Origin: Rahnella bonaserana
GTDB taxonomy: Bacteria; Pseudomonadota; Gammaproteobacteria; Enterobacterales; Enterobacteriaceae
Assembly (NCBI RefSeq): GCF_019049675.1
Contig: NZ_JAFMOW010000068.1
Span: 310,001-374,000 of the forward strand
Direction: 5' to 3'
Length of the DNA: 64,000 bases
Position 1 is the first letter of the stretch; every line of letters begins with the position of its first letter. This document shows positions 54,232-63,494 of this stretch, in pieces. The position numbers and the translations under genes are program-made. The notes under the pieces are model-generated. The model searched no databases. It was not told where the DNA came from and worked only from the letters and a program-made list of their open reading frames with translations.

Positions 54232-55143
54232 ATGAGCAGAAAAGTCACCATCGGTCTTGCCCTGGGGTCGGGAGCGGCAAAAGGGTGGGCGCACATTGGC
54301 GTGATCAATGCCCTGAAAGAAATGGATATCGAAGTCGATGTGGTGGCCGGTTGCTCGGTCGGTGCGCTGGTCGGCGCCGCGTATGTCAGTAACAGATTAC
54401 CGGCAATAGAAAGCTGGGTGCGTTCATTCAGTTACTGGGATGTGCTGCGGCTGATGGATTTTTCATGGCGGCGCGGAGGTTTACTGCGCGGAGAACGAGT
54501 TTTCAATGCCGTCGGTCAACTGATACGCATCGATGAATTTGAAAAGTGCTCGAAGAAGTTTGGTGCCGTGGCGACCAACCTGAGTACCGGACGTGAGTTG
54601 TGGCTGACTAAAGGCGATTTGCATCAGGCTATTCGCGCATCATGCAGTATGCCTGGCCTGCTGGCACCGGTCTGGCATAACGGTTACTGGCTGGTTGATG
54701 GCGCCGTGGTGAATCCGGTGCCGGTGTCGCTGACCCGGGCTCTGGGTGCCGATATTGTGATTGCTGTCGATCTCCAGCATGACGCACATCTGATGCAGCA
54801 AGATTTGCTTACCGTACAACCGACCGGAGAAGCACTAAATACTGAGAAAGAAGTCAGCTGGCGTGACAGAATCCGCCAGCGCTTAACCCGTCCAAATGCC
54901 AGAAAGCCAAATGTCAGTCCTTCGGCGATGGAGATCATGTCTACTTCTATTCAGGTGCTGGAGAACCGGCTTAAGCGTAACCGTATGGCAGGTGACCCGC
55001 CGGATGTGCTGATCCAGCCGTATTGTCCGCAGATTTCGACGCTGGACTTTCATCGGGCGGAAGAAGCCATTGAGGCGGGCCGGCTTGCGGTTGAAAAGCA
55101 AAGAGAACAGTTGTTGCCCCTGATTAAAAATAGACAGTTCTGA
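54232..55143 (+). CDS. rssA: Patatin-like phospholipase RssA
   Basis: Predicted cytoplasmic or membrane-associated acyl hydrolase of the patatin family, 303 residues. Oxyanion GLALGSGAAKGWAHIG, nucleophile Ser near residue 42 in AGCSVGALVG, and catalytic Asp near 156 in LVDGAVVNPVP. E. coli RssA is linked to rssB but its own substrate is unknown. The C-terminal helix segment EIMSTSIQVLENRLKRNRM is the usual RssA ending. rssB starts 96 bp downstream. Confidence 0.94.
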   Translation: MSRKVTIGLALGSGAAKGWAHIGVINALKEMDIEVDVVAGCSVGALVGAAYVSNRLPAIESWVRSFSYWDVLRLMDFSWRRGGLLRGERVFNAVGQLIRIDEFEKCSKKFGAVATNLSTGRELWLTKGDLHQAIRASCSMPGLLAPVWHNGYWLVDGAVVNPVPVSLTRALGADIVIAVDLQHDAHLMQQDLLTVQPTGEALNTEKEVSWRDRIRQRLTRPNARKPNVSPSAMEIMSTSIQVLENRLKRNRMAGDPPDVLIQPYCPQISTLDFHRAEEAIEAGRLAVEKQREQLLPLIKNRQF

Positions 55144-55239
55144 ATGGCTTAAAACGTCTTTGGTCGAATCTGACAATTCTGCCAAGCAAAAACAGGCTTT
55201 ATGAGCCACTATTAGAATAAGAAATTCTGGGGGACCCTG

Positions 55240-56253
55240 ATGGACAAGCCACTTACAAGCAAGCATATTCTCATCGTTGAAGACGAAGCCGTTTTCCGAT
55301 CTATTCTTGCTGGCTACGTAAGTTCCCTGGGTGCCACCTTTACCGAAGCTGAGAATGGTCTTGAAGCGTTATCCCTGCTCGAAGACTACCCGCCTGACCT
55401 GATCCTCTGTGATTTAGCGATGCCAGAAATGGGCGGGATGGAGTTTGTCGAAAATCTGCGATTGCAGGGCAACAAAATCCCGGTGCTGGTGATTTCTGCC
55501 ACTGACAAAATGACCGATGTCGCTTCTATGCTGCGGCTGGGCGTCGAAGATGTTCTGCTTAAACCGATTAACGATCTGCAACGTTTACGTGAGGCGCTGC
55601 TTTCGTCACTGTACCCAAAGCTTTTTTCCTCGCAGGCGATGGAAGAAAGCTCGCTGGTACAGGACTGGGAAGCGCTGTGCCGTAATCCCAATGAAGCCCA
55701 GCGGTTATTGCAGGAACTGCAACCGCCGGTCCAGCAGACGCTGGCCAGTTGCCGCATCAATTACCGGCAGCTGACAACGGCGGATCGCCCGGGCCTGGTG
55801 CTCGATATTGCCGCGCTTTCATCCAAAGACCTTGGGTTTTATTGTCTTGACGTGACCCGCGCCAATGAGAATGGCGTTCTGGCGGCATTATTATTGCGGG
55901 CTATTTTTAACAGCTTATTACGTGAGCATTTGAGTAATCAGCAACAGCGGTTACCGCAGATGTCAACGTTGCTTAAACAAGTCAATCATTTATTCAGACA
56001 GGCTAATCTGGAAGGGCAATTTCCTTTGCTGCTGGGCTATTATCACGCCGGTTTTAAAAATCTCATTCTGGTTTCTGCGGGATTGCATGCCAACGTCAAT
56101 ACCGGCACCAATATGATCCAGCTCAGTAACGGTGTTCCGCTGGGCACGACGGGTGCGACATATTCTAATCAAATCAGTCAGAAATGCGATGCGTGGCAGT
56201 GTCAGGTATGGGGAGCGGGTGGACGTCTGAGATTAATGCTGTCCACAGAGTGA
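55240..56253 (+). CDS. rssB: Sigma-S adaptor RssB
   Basis: Delivers sigma S to ClpXP for degradation, 337 residues. The receiver domain has LIVEDEAVFRS, phosphorylated Asp58 in PDLILCDLAMPEMGG, SATDKM and LLKPINDL. The C-terminal half is the catalytically dead PP2C-like effector domain (YHAGFKNLILVSAGLHANV). It matches E. coli RssB in size and layout. A GGGGGACC site lies just before the ATG. Confidence 0.93.
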   Translation: MDKPLTSKHILIVEDEAVFRSILAGYVSSLGATFTEAENGLEALSLLEDYPPDLILCDLAMPEMGGMEFVENLRLQGNKIPVLVISATDKMTDVASMLRLGVEDVLLKPINDLQRLREALLSSLYPKLFSSQAMEESSLVQDWEALCRNPNEAQRLLQELQPPVQQTLASCRINYRQLTTADRPGLVLDIAALSSKDLGFYCLDVTRANENGVLAALLLRAIFNSLLREHLSNQQQRLPQMSTLLKQVNHLFRQANLEGQFPLLLGYYHAGFKNLILVSAGLHANVNTGTNMIQLSNGVPLGTTGATYSNQISQKCDAWQCQVWGAGGRLRLMLSTE

Positions 56254-56468
56254 ACTGACTTAATGTCATTGATAATAATGCCTTAAAAACATTGAGCATT
56301 TTTTCGGCGTGTTATTACCAGTCTTCGTTTTAATTCATTCTTCTAAGACCTATCTTATGCAAAATATGCCTTTGCAGGCGAACTTGCGGCTGAAACTGGT
56401 ATAATGCGTTCCGGAATTTTGGCTGTCTGTTTCACGTTGTTTAAAAAATAACAAATAGGAATTCGCTG

Positions 56469-57812
56469 ATGAAAGTAACAGTTTTTGGTATTGGTTACGT
56501 CGGACTTGTTCAGGCGGCGGTTCTTGCTGAAGTCGGGCATGAAGTTTTGTGTATCGATGTTGATGCAAAAAAAGTGGAAAACCTGAAGAACGGGCAGATC
56601 CCAATTTTTGAACCAGGTTTAACTCCTCTGGTACAACGCAATTACGAAGCAGGGCGTTTGCTGTTCAGCACCAATGCGGCTGAAGGTGTTGCCCATGCTA
56701 CCGTTCAGTTTATCGCTGTCGGTACTCCGCCAGATGAAGATGGTTCTGCCGACCTTAAATATGTGACTGCTGTGGCGCGCACCATTGCCGAGCATATGAC
56801 CGAACCTAAAGTGGTCATCGATAAATCTACCGTGCCGGTGGGGACTGCCGATAAAGTGCGTGCGGTAATGAGCGAAAAACTCAAAGAACGCGGCGTGGAT
56901 ATCACTTTTGATGTCGTATCCAACCCTGAATTCCTGAAAGAAGGTGCTGCGGTCGCTGACTGTATGCGCCCTGAGCGTATCGTCATCGGTACAGATAATC
57001 CTGATGCCATCGATCCTATCCGTGAGCTTTACGAACCGTTTAACCGTAATCACGACCGTATGATCCTGATGGATATCCGCAGTGCTGAGCTGACCAAATA
57101 TGCGGCCAACTGTATGCTGGCAACTAAAATCAGCTTCATGAACGAAATGTCCAATCTGGCAGAAATGCTGGGTGCTGATATTGAAAAAGTGCGTCAGGGG
57201 ATTGGTTCTGACTCCCGTATCGGTTACCACTTTATCTATCCAGGTTGCGGTTATGGCGGTTCCTGTTTCCCTAAAGATGTTCAGGCATTAATCCGGACCG
57301 CGGAGCACATCGGTTATCAGCCGAAACTTCTGCAGGCGGTGGAACAGGTCAATTATCAGCAAAAATATAAATTGCCTACTTTCATTCAGCGCCACTTTGG
57401 TGATGACCTGAAAGGTAAAACCTTTGCTCTTTGGGGGCTGTCCTTCAAACCTAATACCGATGACATGCGTGAAGCCTCAAGCCGTGTATTAATGGAACAG
57501 CTCTGGGCTGCTGGTGCGAAAATCAAAGCTTATGATCCTGAAGCAATGAATGAGACACAGCGTATTTATGGTCATCGCGAAGATTTAGAATTAATGGGCA
57601 CTAAAGAATCCGCGTTGCACAATGCCGATGCGTTGATTATTTGTACTGAATGGCAGAACTTCCGTGCCCCTGATTTTGATGTGATCAAAAAAGCATTAAA
57701 GGAGCCGGTTATCTTTGATGGTCGGAACTTATTCGATCCTGAACGTTTGGAGAAACGCGGGTTTACTTACTACGGCATTGGCCGCGGTGCTTCAATCAAT
57801 CCGGTTCTGTAA
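56469..57812 (+). CDS. ugd: UDP-glucose 6-dehydrogenase Ugd
   Basis: Oxidises UDP-glucose to UDP-glucuronate with NAD, for polysaccharide and lipid A precursors, 447 residues. Rossmann start [21 protein letters not shown], catalytic Cys near residue 266 in [12 protein letters not shown], and the C-terminal UDP-binding domain with [18 protein letters not shown]. It stands in the galU position between rssB and hns. The following epimerase starts 9 bp later, so the pair makes UDP-glucuronate and then UDP-galacturonate. Confidence 0.95.
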   Translation: MKVTVFGIGYVGLVQAAVLAEVGHEVLCIDVDAKKVENLKNGQIPIFEPGLTPLVQRNYEAGRLLFSTNAAEGVAHATVQFIAVGTPPDEDGSADLKYVTAVARTIAEHMTEPKVVIDKSTVPVGTADKVRAVMSEKLKERGVDITFDVVSNPEFLKEGAAVADCMRPERIVIGTDNPDAIDPIRELYEPFNRNHDRMILMDIRSAELTKYAANCMLATKISFMNEMSNLAEMLGADIEKVRQGIGSDSRIGYHFIYPGCGYGGSCFPKDVQALIRTAEHIGYQPKLLQAVEQVNYQQKYKLPTFIQRHFGDDLKGKTFALWGLSFKPNTDDMREASSRVLMEQLWAAGAKIKAYDPEAMNETQRIYGHREDLELMGTKESALHNADALIICTEWQNFRAPDFDVIKKALKEPVIFDGRNLFDPERLEKRGFTYYGIGRGASINPVL

Positions 57813-57821
57813 GGAGTTTTC

Positions 57822-58829
57822 ATGAAATATCTGGTTACCGGCGCAGCGGGCTTTATTGGTTTCTATGTGTCGCAGCGTTTGTTAGCAGCGGGTCATTCGG
57901 TTGTCGGGATCGATAATCTGAATGATTATTATGATGTCAGCCTGAAACTGGCGCGGCTTGCTCAGCTGGAAAATAAAGACGGCTTTGAGTTTATTAAGCT
58001 GGATTTAGCCGATCGTGAAGGCATGGCCTCATTGTTTGCCGGGCAGTGTTTCGAACGAGTGATCCATTTGGCCGCGCAGGCTGGTGTCCGATATTCCATC
58101 GAAAACCCTCTGGCTTATGCTGATTCCAACCTTGTAGGGTTTGTAAACATTCTGGAAGGTTGTCGCCATAATAAAGTCGGGCATTTGCTCTATGCTTCTT
58201 CCAGCTCAGTTTATGGCCTGAACAAAAAGCAACCTTTCTCAACCGATGATTCTGTTGACCATCCGGTTTCACTGTATGCAGCGACGAAAAAAGCCAATGA
58301 ATTAATGGCTCATACCTATTCACATCTTTATGGATTACCAACGACCGGATTACGTTTCTTTACCGTATATGGTCCCTGGGGTCGCCCTGATATGGCACTG
58401 TTTAAGTTTACTAAAGCAATGCTGGCGGGACAGAGTATTGACGTTTATAACCACGGTGAAATGCGTCGAGACTTTACTTATATCGATGATATTGCAGAAG
58501 CCATTGTTCGCTTACAGGATGTCATTCCGCAACCTGATCCTAACTGGACTGTGGAACAGGGATCACCGGCCAGCAGTTCCGCGCCTTATTGTGTTTATAA
58601 TATCGGCAATAACAATCCGGTAAAACTCATGGAATATATTAGTGCGCTGGAAAAAGCATTAGGAATGGAGGCAGATAAAAATATGCTGCCAATGCAACCA
58701 GGTGACGTACACGAGACCAGCGCGGATACACAGCCATTGTCGCAGGCCGTTGGTTTTGCGCCTGAAACCAGCGTAGAGCAGGGCGTACAGAAGTTTGTTG
58801 ACTGGTATCGGGATTTCTATCAGGTCTGA
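57822..58829 (+). CDS. NAD-dependent epimerase, probable UDP-glucuronate 4-epimerase
   Basis: Short-chain sugar-nucleotide epimerase, 335 residues. Nucleotide-binding GAAGFIGFYVSQRLL, then GIDNLNDYYDVSLKLARL, a signature seen in UDP-glucuronate 4-epimerases. Active-site YASSSSVYG and YAATKKANE (Tyr-xxx-Lys) follow, then GLRFFTVYGPWGRPDMALFKFTKAML. The C-terminal block PGDVHETSADT is conserved. Coupling to ugd supports UDP-galacturonate formation for surface polysaccharide. The exact product is inferred. Confidence 0.88.
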   Translation: MKYLVTGAAGFIGFYVSQRLLAAGHSVVGIDNLNDYYDVSLKLARLAQLENKDGFEFIKLDLADREGMASLFAGQCFERVIHLAAQAGVRYSIENPLAYADSNLVGFVNILEGCRHNKVGHLLYASSSSVYGLNKKQPFSTDDSVDHPVSLYAATKKANELMAHTYSHLYGLPTTGLRFFTVYGPWGRPDMALFKFTKAMLAGQSIDVYNHGEMRRDFTYIDDIAEAIVRLQDVIPQPDPNWTVEQGSPASSSAPYCVYNIGNNNPVKLMEYISALEKALGMEADKNMLPMQPGDVHETSADTQPLSQAVGFAPETSVEQGVQKFVDWYRDFYQV

Positions 58830-58856
58830 AATTTAGGTTTAAATTGTGTAATGTTT

Positions 58857-58882
58857 AAGGCTGTTCATGCAGCCTTTTTTTA
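58857..58882 (+). terminator. Intrinsic terminator of ugd-epimerase
   Basis: Stem AAGGCTG / CAGCCTT with a 6-nt loop followed by a T run, about 28 bp after the epimerase stop. Confidence 0.85.
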
Positions 58883-58989
58883 TTGAATCAGTTAAGTCCT
58901 ATAGCAGTCTGAATGTAATGCTTTTTTAAGATGCACCTGTTTCGTTTGTATTAGCGTCAAGAAGCATCTGTCTGCGGAATTAGAAAACG

Positions 58990-59016
58990 AAAAGCCCATC
59001 ATAAAGATGGGCTTTT
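58990..59016 (-). terminator. Intrinsic terminator of hns
   Basis: 11-bp stem AAAAGCCCATC / GATGGGCTTTT with a 5-nt loop, followed on the minus strand by TTTTCGTTTT. Confidence 0.85.
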
Positions 59017-59046
59017 TAGTATTAACAATAATGTTAATAAGGGCAC

Positions 59047-59454
59047 TTACAGCAGGAAATCGTCCAGTGATTTACCTTGCTCTTCGATTGCTTTCTTGAT
59101 TACAGCTGGAGTACGGCCCTGGCCAGTCCAGGTTTTGTTTTCGCCGTTTTCATCAACGTATTTGTATTTAGCAGGACGCGCTGCACGTTTTGCTTTGCCA
59201 GTGGCTTTAGTCGCAGCCATAGTTTGCAGCAGTTCGTTAGGGTCAATACCGTCTGCAATCAGCATTTCACGATATTGTTGCAGTTTACGAGTGCGCTCTT
59301 CAATCTCAGCAGCTGCCTGAGAATCTTCTTCGCGACGCTCGTTCACAACAACTTCTAATTTTTCCAGCATCTCTTCCAGAGTTTCCAGAGTGCATTCTCT
59401 TGCTTGCGCGCGCAGAGTACGGATGTTGTTCAGAATCTTTAATGCTTCGCTCAT
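59047..59454 (-). CDS. hns: Nucleoid protein H-NS
   Basis: Xenogeneic silencer and nucleoid-structuring protein, 135 residues. The N-terminal coiled-coil dimerisation region is [20 protein letters not shown], the linker is basic, and the AT-hook-like DNA-binding loop is [15 protein letters not shown]. Size and sequence match E. coli H-NS. Divergent from tdk, as in E. coli. Confidence 0.97.
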   Translation of the reverse strand: MSEALKILNNIRTLRAQARECTLETLEEMLEKLEVVVNERREEDSQAAAEIEERTRKLQQYREMLIADGIDPNELLQTMAATKATGKAKRAARPAKYKYVDENGENKTWTGQGRTPAVIKKAIEEQGKSLDDFLL

Positions 59455-59495
59455 TATACTAGTCTCAAATTATATTGGTGGGGGGCGTTTGGCTA

Positions 59496-59524
59496 ATAAT
59501 AGAATGCTCTTCAGTATTCTGCAA
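59496..59524 (-). promoter_or_regulatory. hns promoter
   Basis: TTGCAG (59519-59524) and TATTAT (59496-59501) are separated by 17 bp on the minus strand, about 40 bp before the ATG. The remainder of the 620-bp hns-tdk gap is AT-rich, with no credible gene; a 60-codon minus-strand frame lacks any family match. Confidence 0.75.
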
Positions 59525-60000
59525 TAGCCAATTTGTTTGCCTGACCTTAATTTACGCATTTAAAGCAAATGGTGAATCTGTCCTAAAAATATAGGTAGGG
59601 CAATTCACACTATTAATCTGAGGTCTATAACCCTAATTTCAATACACGTTTGTGCGCTATTGTTGCGATGCGTAAGTAGTTTTATAAGCATGCGAATGTT
59701 CCCAAAATTAAAGCAGAAGTGAAGCTAACTAATGTAAAGGTAGGGGAAATTGGGGATGCGGCTTCGCAGCGGGATACTAAATTTTTTACTTTTCTGTGTG
59801 TCCACCCAGTCAGATATTGTATAGACAAACCAATAAAGCGGCGCTGGTATATAACATGAGCCATGTCTGGGAGTATTGCCGTCTAACGATTACGGGTTAT
59901 CGACTCTTGCAATTATAATCTTTGATTGTAAGTTTCTGTGATTTTTTCAAATGTAATGATTCTTTGAACTGTACCCGATAACTGCGCGGGTCAGGCGTTG

Positions 60001-60028
60001 TTATAGATTGTCAGGCCTGTGGTACAAT
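60001..60028 (+). promoter_or_regulatory. Candidate tdk promoter
   Basis: TACAAT at 60023-60028 is preceded by TGG (extended -10) and by TTATAG at 60001-60006 with 16-bp spacing, roughly 45 bp before the tdk ATG. Confidence 0.45.
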
Positions 60029-60077
60029 CCACGCCGAAAATTTATGCCATCCATTTACATTATGGGGTCACGCCTTC

Positions 60078-60686
60078 ATGGCTCAGCTTTATTTCTATTA
60101 CTCGGCGATGAATGCCGGGAAGTCCACTTCGCTGTTGCAATCTTCATATAATTATCAAGAACGTGGTATGCGCACGCTGGTGTTAACAGCAGAATTCGAT
60201 CATCGTTTTGGTGTCGGTAAAGTGAGTTCCCGTATCGGTTTGTCATCGCCGGCAGAGCTTTACAATAAGGACACTGAACTATTCAATCTGATAGCCCAGG
60301 AGAACCGCTCACAGCGTCTGAGCTGCGTTCTGATAGATGAATGCCAGTTCCTGACTAAGGCGCAGGTATCGCAACTCACCGACGTTGTGGACGATCTGGA
60401 CGTGCCGGTGCTTTGTTATGGTCTGCGGACCGATTTTCGTGGTGAGCTTTTTGAAGGCAGTGAATATTTGCTGGCATGGGCGGACAAACTGGTTGAGCTT
60501 AAAACCATCTGTCACTGCGGGCGCAAGGCTAACCGCAACCTGAGGCTGGATGAGAAGGGAAACGCTTTACACGATGGCGCACAGGTCGTTATAGGTGGTG
60601 ACGAAAGTTATGTTTCCGTCTGCCGGAAGCACTATAAAGAAGCGATGGCGGCATTTGATACTGCGGGCGAAGACAAGCCAGAGTGA
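60078..60686 (+). CDS. tdk: Thymidine kinase Tdk
   Basis: Salvage kinase phosphorylating thymidine, 202 residues, type II family. The P-loop is in [14 protein letters not shown] (about residues 8-21), with Walker [10 protein letters not shown], lasso and nucleoside-binding region [15 protein letters not shown], and zinc cysteines [10 protein letters not shown] and VCRKHY. Nearly identical to E. coli Tdk in motif content and in position between hns and adhE. Confidence 0.96.
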   Translation: MAQLYFYYSAMNAGKSTSLLQSSYNYQERGMRTLVLTAEFDHRFGVGKVSSRIGLSSPAELYNKDTELFNLIAQENRSQRLSCVLIDECQFLTKAQVSQLTDVVDDLDVPVLCYGLRTDFRGELFEGSEYLLAWADKLVELKTICHCGRKANRNLRLDEKGNALHDGAQVVIGGDESYVSVCRKHYKEAMAAFDTAGEDKPE

Positions 60687-60767
60687 GTCCCAGAGTTTTT
60701 ACTGAGGACTGGATGCATTAGCTACTTAAGGCATTATCAGATTTTGCTTCGATTATCCTGAAGCCAT

Positions 60768-60796
60768 AAAAAAACCCGCCTTTCAGCGGGTTTTTT
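60768..60796. terminator. Bidirectional intrinsic terminator between tdk and adhE
   Basis: Stem AAAAAACCCGC / GCGGGTTTTTT with a short loop and T runs in both directions, between convergent genes. Confidence 0.9.
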
Positions 60797-60824
60797 ACTT
60801 TCTGACTATCAGAAACTCAGCAGA

Positions 60825-63494
60825 TTACTTTTTGCTGGTTTTCTTTTCAGCTTTAGGAGCGGCAACAACAACTTCTGTTGCTTCTTCTTCGCTGAATTCG
60901 CGGCCGTAGAAAGTATCCATCAGAATCTGTTTCAGTTCAGAGATCAGCGGGTAACGTGGGTTAGCACCGGTACACTGGTCATCGAAAGCATCTTCAGACA
61001 GTTTGTCTACTTTTGCCAGGAAGTCAGCTTCCTGAACGCCTGCTTCACGGATAGAGGTTGGGATACCCAGTTCCGCTTTGATTTCATCCAACCAGGTCAG
61101 CAGTTTCTGGATTTTCTGTGCAGTACGGTCGCCTGCAGCGCTCAGACCTAAATGGTCAGCCACTTCTGCGTAACGACGACGCGCTTGTGGGCGGTCATAC
61201 TGACTGAAGGCAGTCTGCTTAGTTGGGTTGTCGTTGGCGTTGTAGCGGATGACGTTAGAAATCAGCATTGCGTTAGCCAGACCGTGTGGAATGTGGAACT
61301 CTGAACCCAGTTTATGGGCCATTGAGTGACAAACCCCAAGGAAGGCGTTAGCGAACGCGATACCCGCGATAGTTGCCGCATTGTGAACACGCTCACGTGC
61401 TACCGGATTTTTAGCCCCTTCGTTGTAGCTGGCTGGCAGGTTTTCTTTCAGCAGTTTCAGTGCCTGCAGAGCCTGACCGTCGGAATATTCATTAGCCAGT
61501 ACAGAAACGTAAGCTTCCAGTGCGTGAGTTACGGCATCCAGACCACCGAAAGCACACAGTGATTTAGGCATGTTCATCACCAGATTGGCATCTACGATAG
61601 CCATATCAGGAGTCAGAGCATAGTCAGCCAGCGGATATTTCTGACCTGTTGCATCGTCGGTAACAACTGCAAACGGAGTGACTTCAGAACCGGTACCGGA
61701 AGTGGTGGTGACGGCGATCATTTTCGCTTTCACGCCCATTTTTGGGAATTTGTAGATACGTTTACGGATATCCATAAAGCGCAGCGCCAAATCTTCGAAC
61801 TGAGTATCCGGGTGTTCGTACAGAACCCACATGATTTTAGCCGCGTCCATCGGAGAACCACCACCCAGCGCGATAATCACGTCTGGTTTGAAGGAGTTCA
61901 TTTGCTCAGCACCTTTACGCACAATGCTTAGCGTTGGATCAGCCTCCACTTCAAAGAACACTTCTGTTTCAATACCGTGGCTTTTCAGAACGCTGGTGAT
62001 CTGGTCTGCATAGCCGTTATTGAACAGGAAACGGTCAGTGACGATGAATGCGCGTTTTGCTCCATCAGTAGCCACTTCTTCGAGTGCGATTGGCAGTGAG
62101 CCACGACGGAAGTAAATAGATTTTGGAAGTTTATGCCACAACATGTTTTCTGCTCGCTTCGCTACAGTTTTCTTGTTGATCAAGTGTTTAGGACCGACGT
62201 TTTCAGAGATGGAGTTACCACCCCAGGAACCGCAACCCAGCGTCAGAGAAGGAGCAAGTTTGAAGTTGTACAGGTCACCGATACCACCCTGTGAAGCCGG
62301 GGTGTTAATCAGGATACGTGCGGTTTTCATTTTGTTGCCAAAATAGTTCACACGTTCTGGTTGGTTATCCTGGTCTGTGTACAGGCAAGAGGTATGGCCG
62401 ATACCGCCCATTTCTACCAGTTTCTCAGCTTTAGCTACCGCGTCTTCGAAGTTCTTCGCACGGTACATCGCGAGGGTAGGGGACAGTTTTTCATGTGCAA
62501 ATGGTTCTGATTCGTCAACAACGCTGACTTCACCAATTAACACTTTAGTATGAGCTGGCACTTTGATGCCGGCCATTTCGGCAATTTTGGTCGCTGGCTG
62601 GCCTACGATAGCCGCGTTCAGGCCACCATTTTTCAGAATGATATCTGAAACAGCTTTCAGCTCTTTGCCTTGCAGCATGTAGCCGCCGTGAGATGCGAAA
62701 CGTTCACGAACCGCATTATAAGCAGAATCAACCACGATAATGGATTGTTCAGACGCACAGATGACGCCGTTATCGAAGGTTTTAGACATCAGAACGGAAG
62801 CAACAACACGTTTAATATCAGCAGTTTCATCAACAACGACCGGGGTATTACCTGCACCCACGCCGATTGCTGGTTTACCGGAGCTGTATGCTGCTTTAAC
62901 CATGCCCGGACCACCGGTTGCCAGAATCAGGTTCAGGTCAGGGTGGTGCATAAGTTGGTTAGAAAGTTCTACACTTGGTTCATCAATCCAGCCAATAATG
63001 TCTTTTGGCGCACCAGCAGCGATAGCAGCCTGCAGAACGATGTCTGCCGCTTTGTTGGTCGCATTTTTAGCACGTGGGTGTGGAGAGAAGATAATACCGT
63101 TACGTGTTTTCAGGCTGATAAGGGCTTTGAAAATCGCAGTAGAAGTTGGGTTGGTGGTAGGGACGATACCGCAAATCAGGCCAATAGGTTCAGCGATAGT
63201 GATGGTACCGAAAGTGTCATCCTGGCCCAGAATGCCACAGGTTTTTTCGTCTTTATAAGCGTTATAGATATATTCAGAGGCGAAGTGGTTTTTGATCACT
63301 TTGTCTTCGACAATACCCATTCCGGATTCTTCAACAGCCAGTTTGGCGAGCAGAATTCGAGAATCGGCAGCAGCCAGGGCGGCGGCAGCGAAAATCTTAT
63401 CTACTTGTTCCTGAGTGAAGTTGGCATATTCGCGCTGTGCCTTTTTGACTCGAGCAACGAGTGCGTTTAGTTCAGCGACATTTGTTACAGCCAT
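60825..63494 (-). CDS. adhE: Bifunctional aldehyde/alcohol dehydrogenase AdhE
   Basis: Reduces acetyl-CoA to acetaldehyde and then ethanol during fermentation, and forms spirosomes, 889 residues (E. coli 891). The N-terminal aldehyde dehydrogenase has the catalytic Cys near residue 246 in DNGVICASEQS. The C-terminal iron-dependent alcohol dehydrogenase has GGGSPMDAAK, FGGLDAVTHALEAYVS and HSMAHKLGSEFHIPHGLANA with the iron-binding His residues. AGGAG precedes the ATG. The Lys-rich tail is typical. Positioned after tdk as in E. coli. Confidence 0.98.
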   Translation of the reverse strand: MAVTNVAELNALVARVKKAQREYANFTQEQVDKIFAAAALAAADSRILLAKLAVEESGMGIVEDKVIKNHFASEYIYNAYKDEKTCGILGQDDTFGTITIAEPIGLICGIVPTTNPTSTAIFKALISLKTRNGIIFSPHPRAKNATNKAADIVLQAAIAAGAPKDIIGWIDEPSVELSNQLMHHPDLNLILATGGPGMVKAAYSSGKPAIGVGAGNTPVVVDETADIKRVVASVLMSKTFDNGVICASEQSIIVVDSAYNAVRERFASHGGYMLQGKELKAVSDIILKNGGLNAAIVGQPATKIAEMAGIKVPAHTKVLIGEVSVVDESEPFAHEKLSPTLAMYRAKNFEDAVAKAEKLVEMGGIGHTSCLYTDQDNQPERVNYFGNKMKTARILINTPASQGGIGDLYNFKLAPSLTLGCGSWGGNSISENVGPKHLINKKTVAKRAENMLWHKLPKSIYFRRGSLPIALEEVATDGAKRAFIVTDRFLFNNGYADQITSVLKSHGIETEVFFEVEADPTLSIVRKGAEQMNSFKPDVIIALGGGSPMDAAKIMWVLYEHPDTQFEDLALRFMDIRKRIYKFPKMGVKAKMIAVTTTSGTGSEVTPFAVVTDDATGQKYPLADYALTPDMAIVDANLVMNMPKSLCAFGGLDAVTHALEAYVSVLANEYSDGQALQALKLLKENLPASYNEGAKNPVARERVHNAATIAGIAFANAFLGVCHSMAHKLGSEFHIPHGLANAMLISNVIRYNANDNPTKQTAFSQYDRPQARRRYAEVADHLGLSAAGDRTAQKIQKLLTWLDEIKAELGIPTSIREAGVQEADFLAKVDKLSEDAFDDQCTGANPRYPLISELKQILMDTFYGREFSEEEATEVVVAAPKAEKKTSKK

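Noticed and set aside
59682..59864. 60-codon minus-strand frame in the hns-tdk gap
   Set aside because: Starts and ends in AT-rich non-coding sequence with no ribosome site or family match.
62670..63470. Plus-strand frame of about 266 codons opposite adhE
   Set aside because: Antisense shadow of adhE; codon bias explains its openness.
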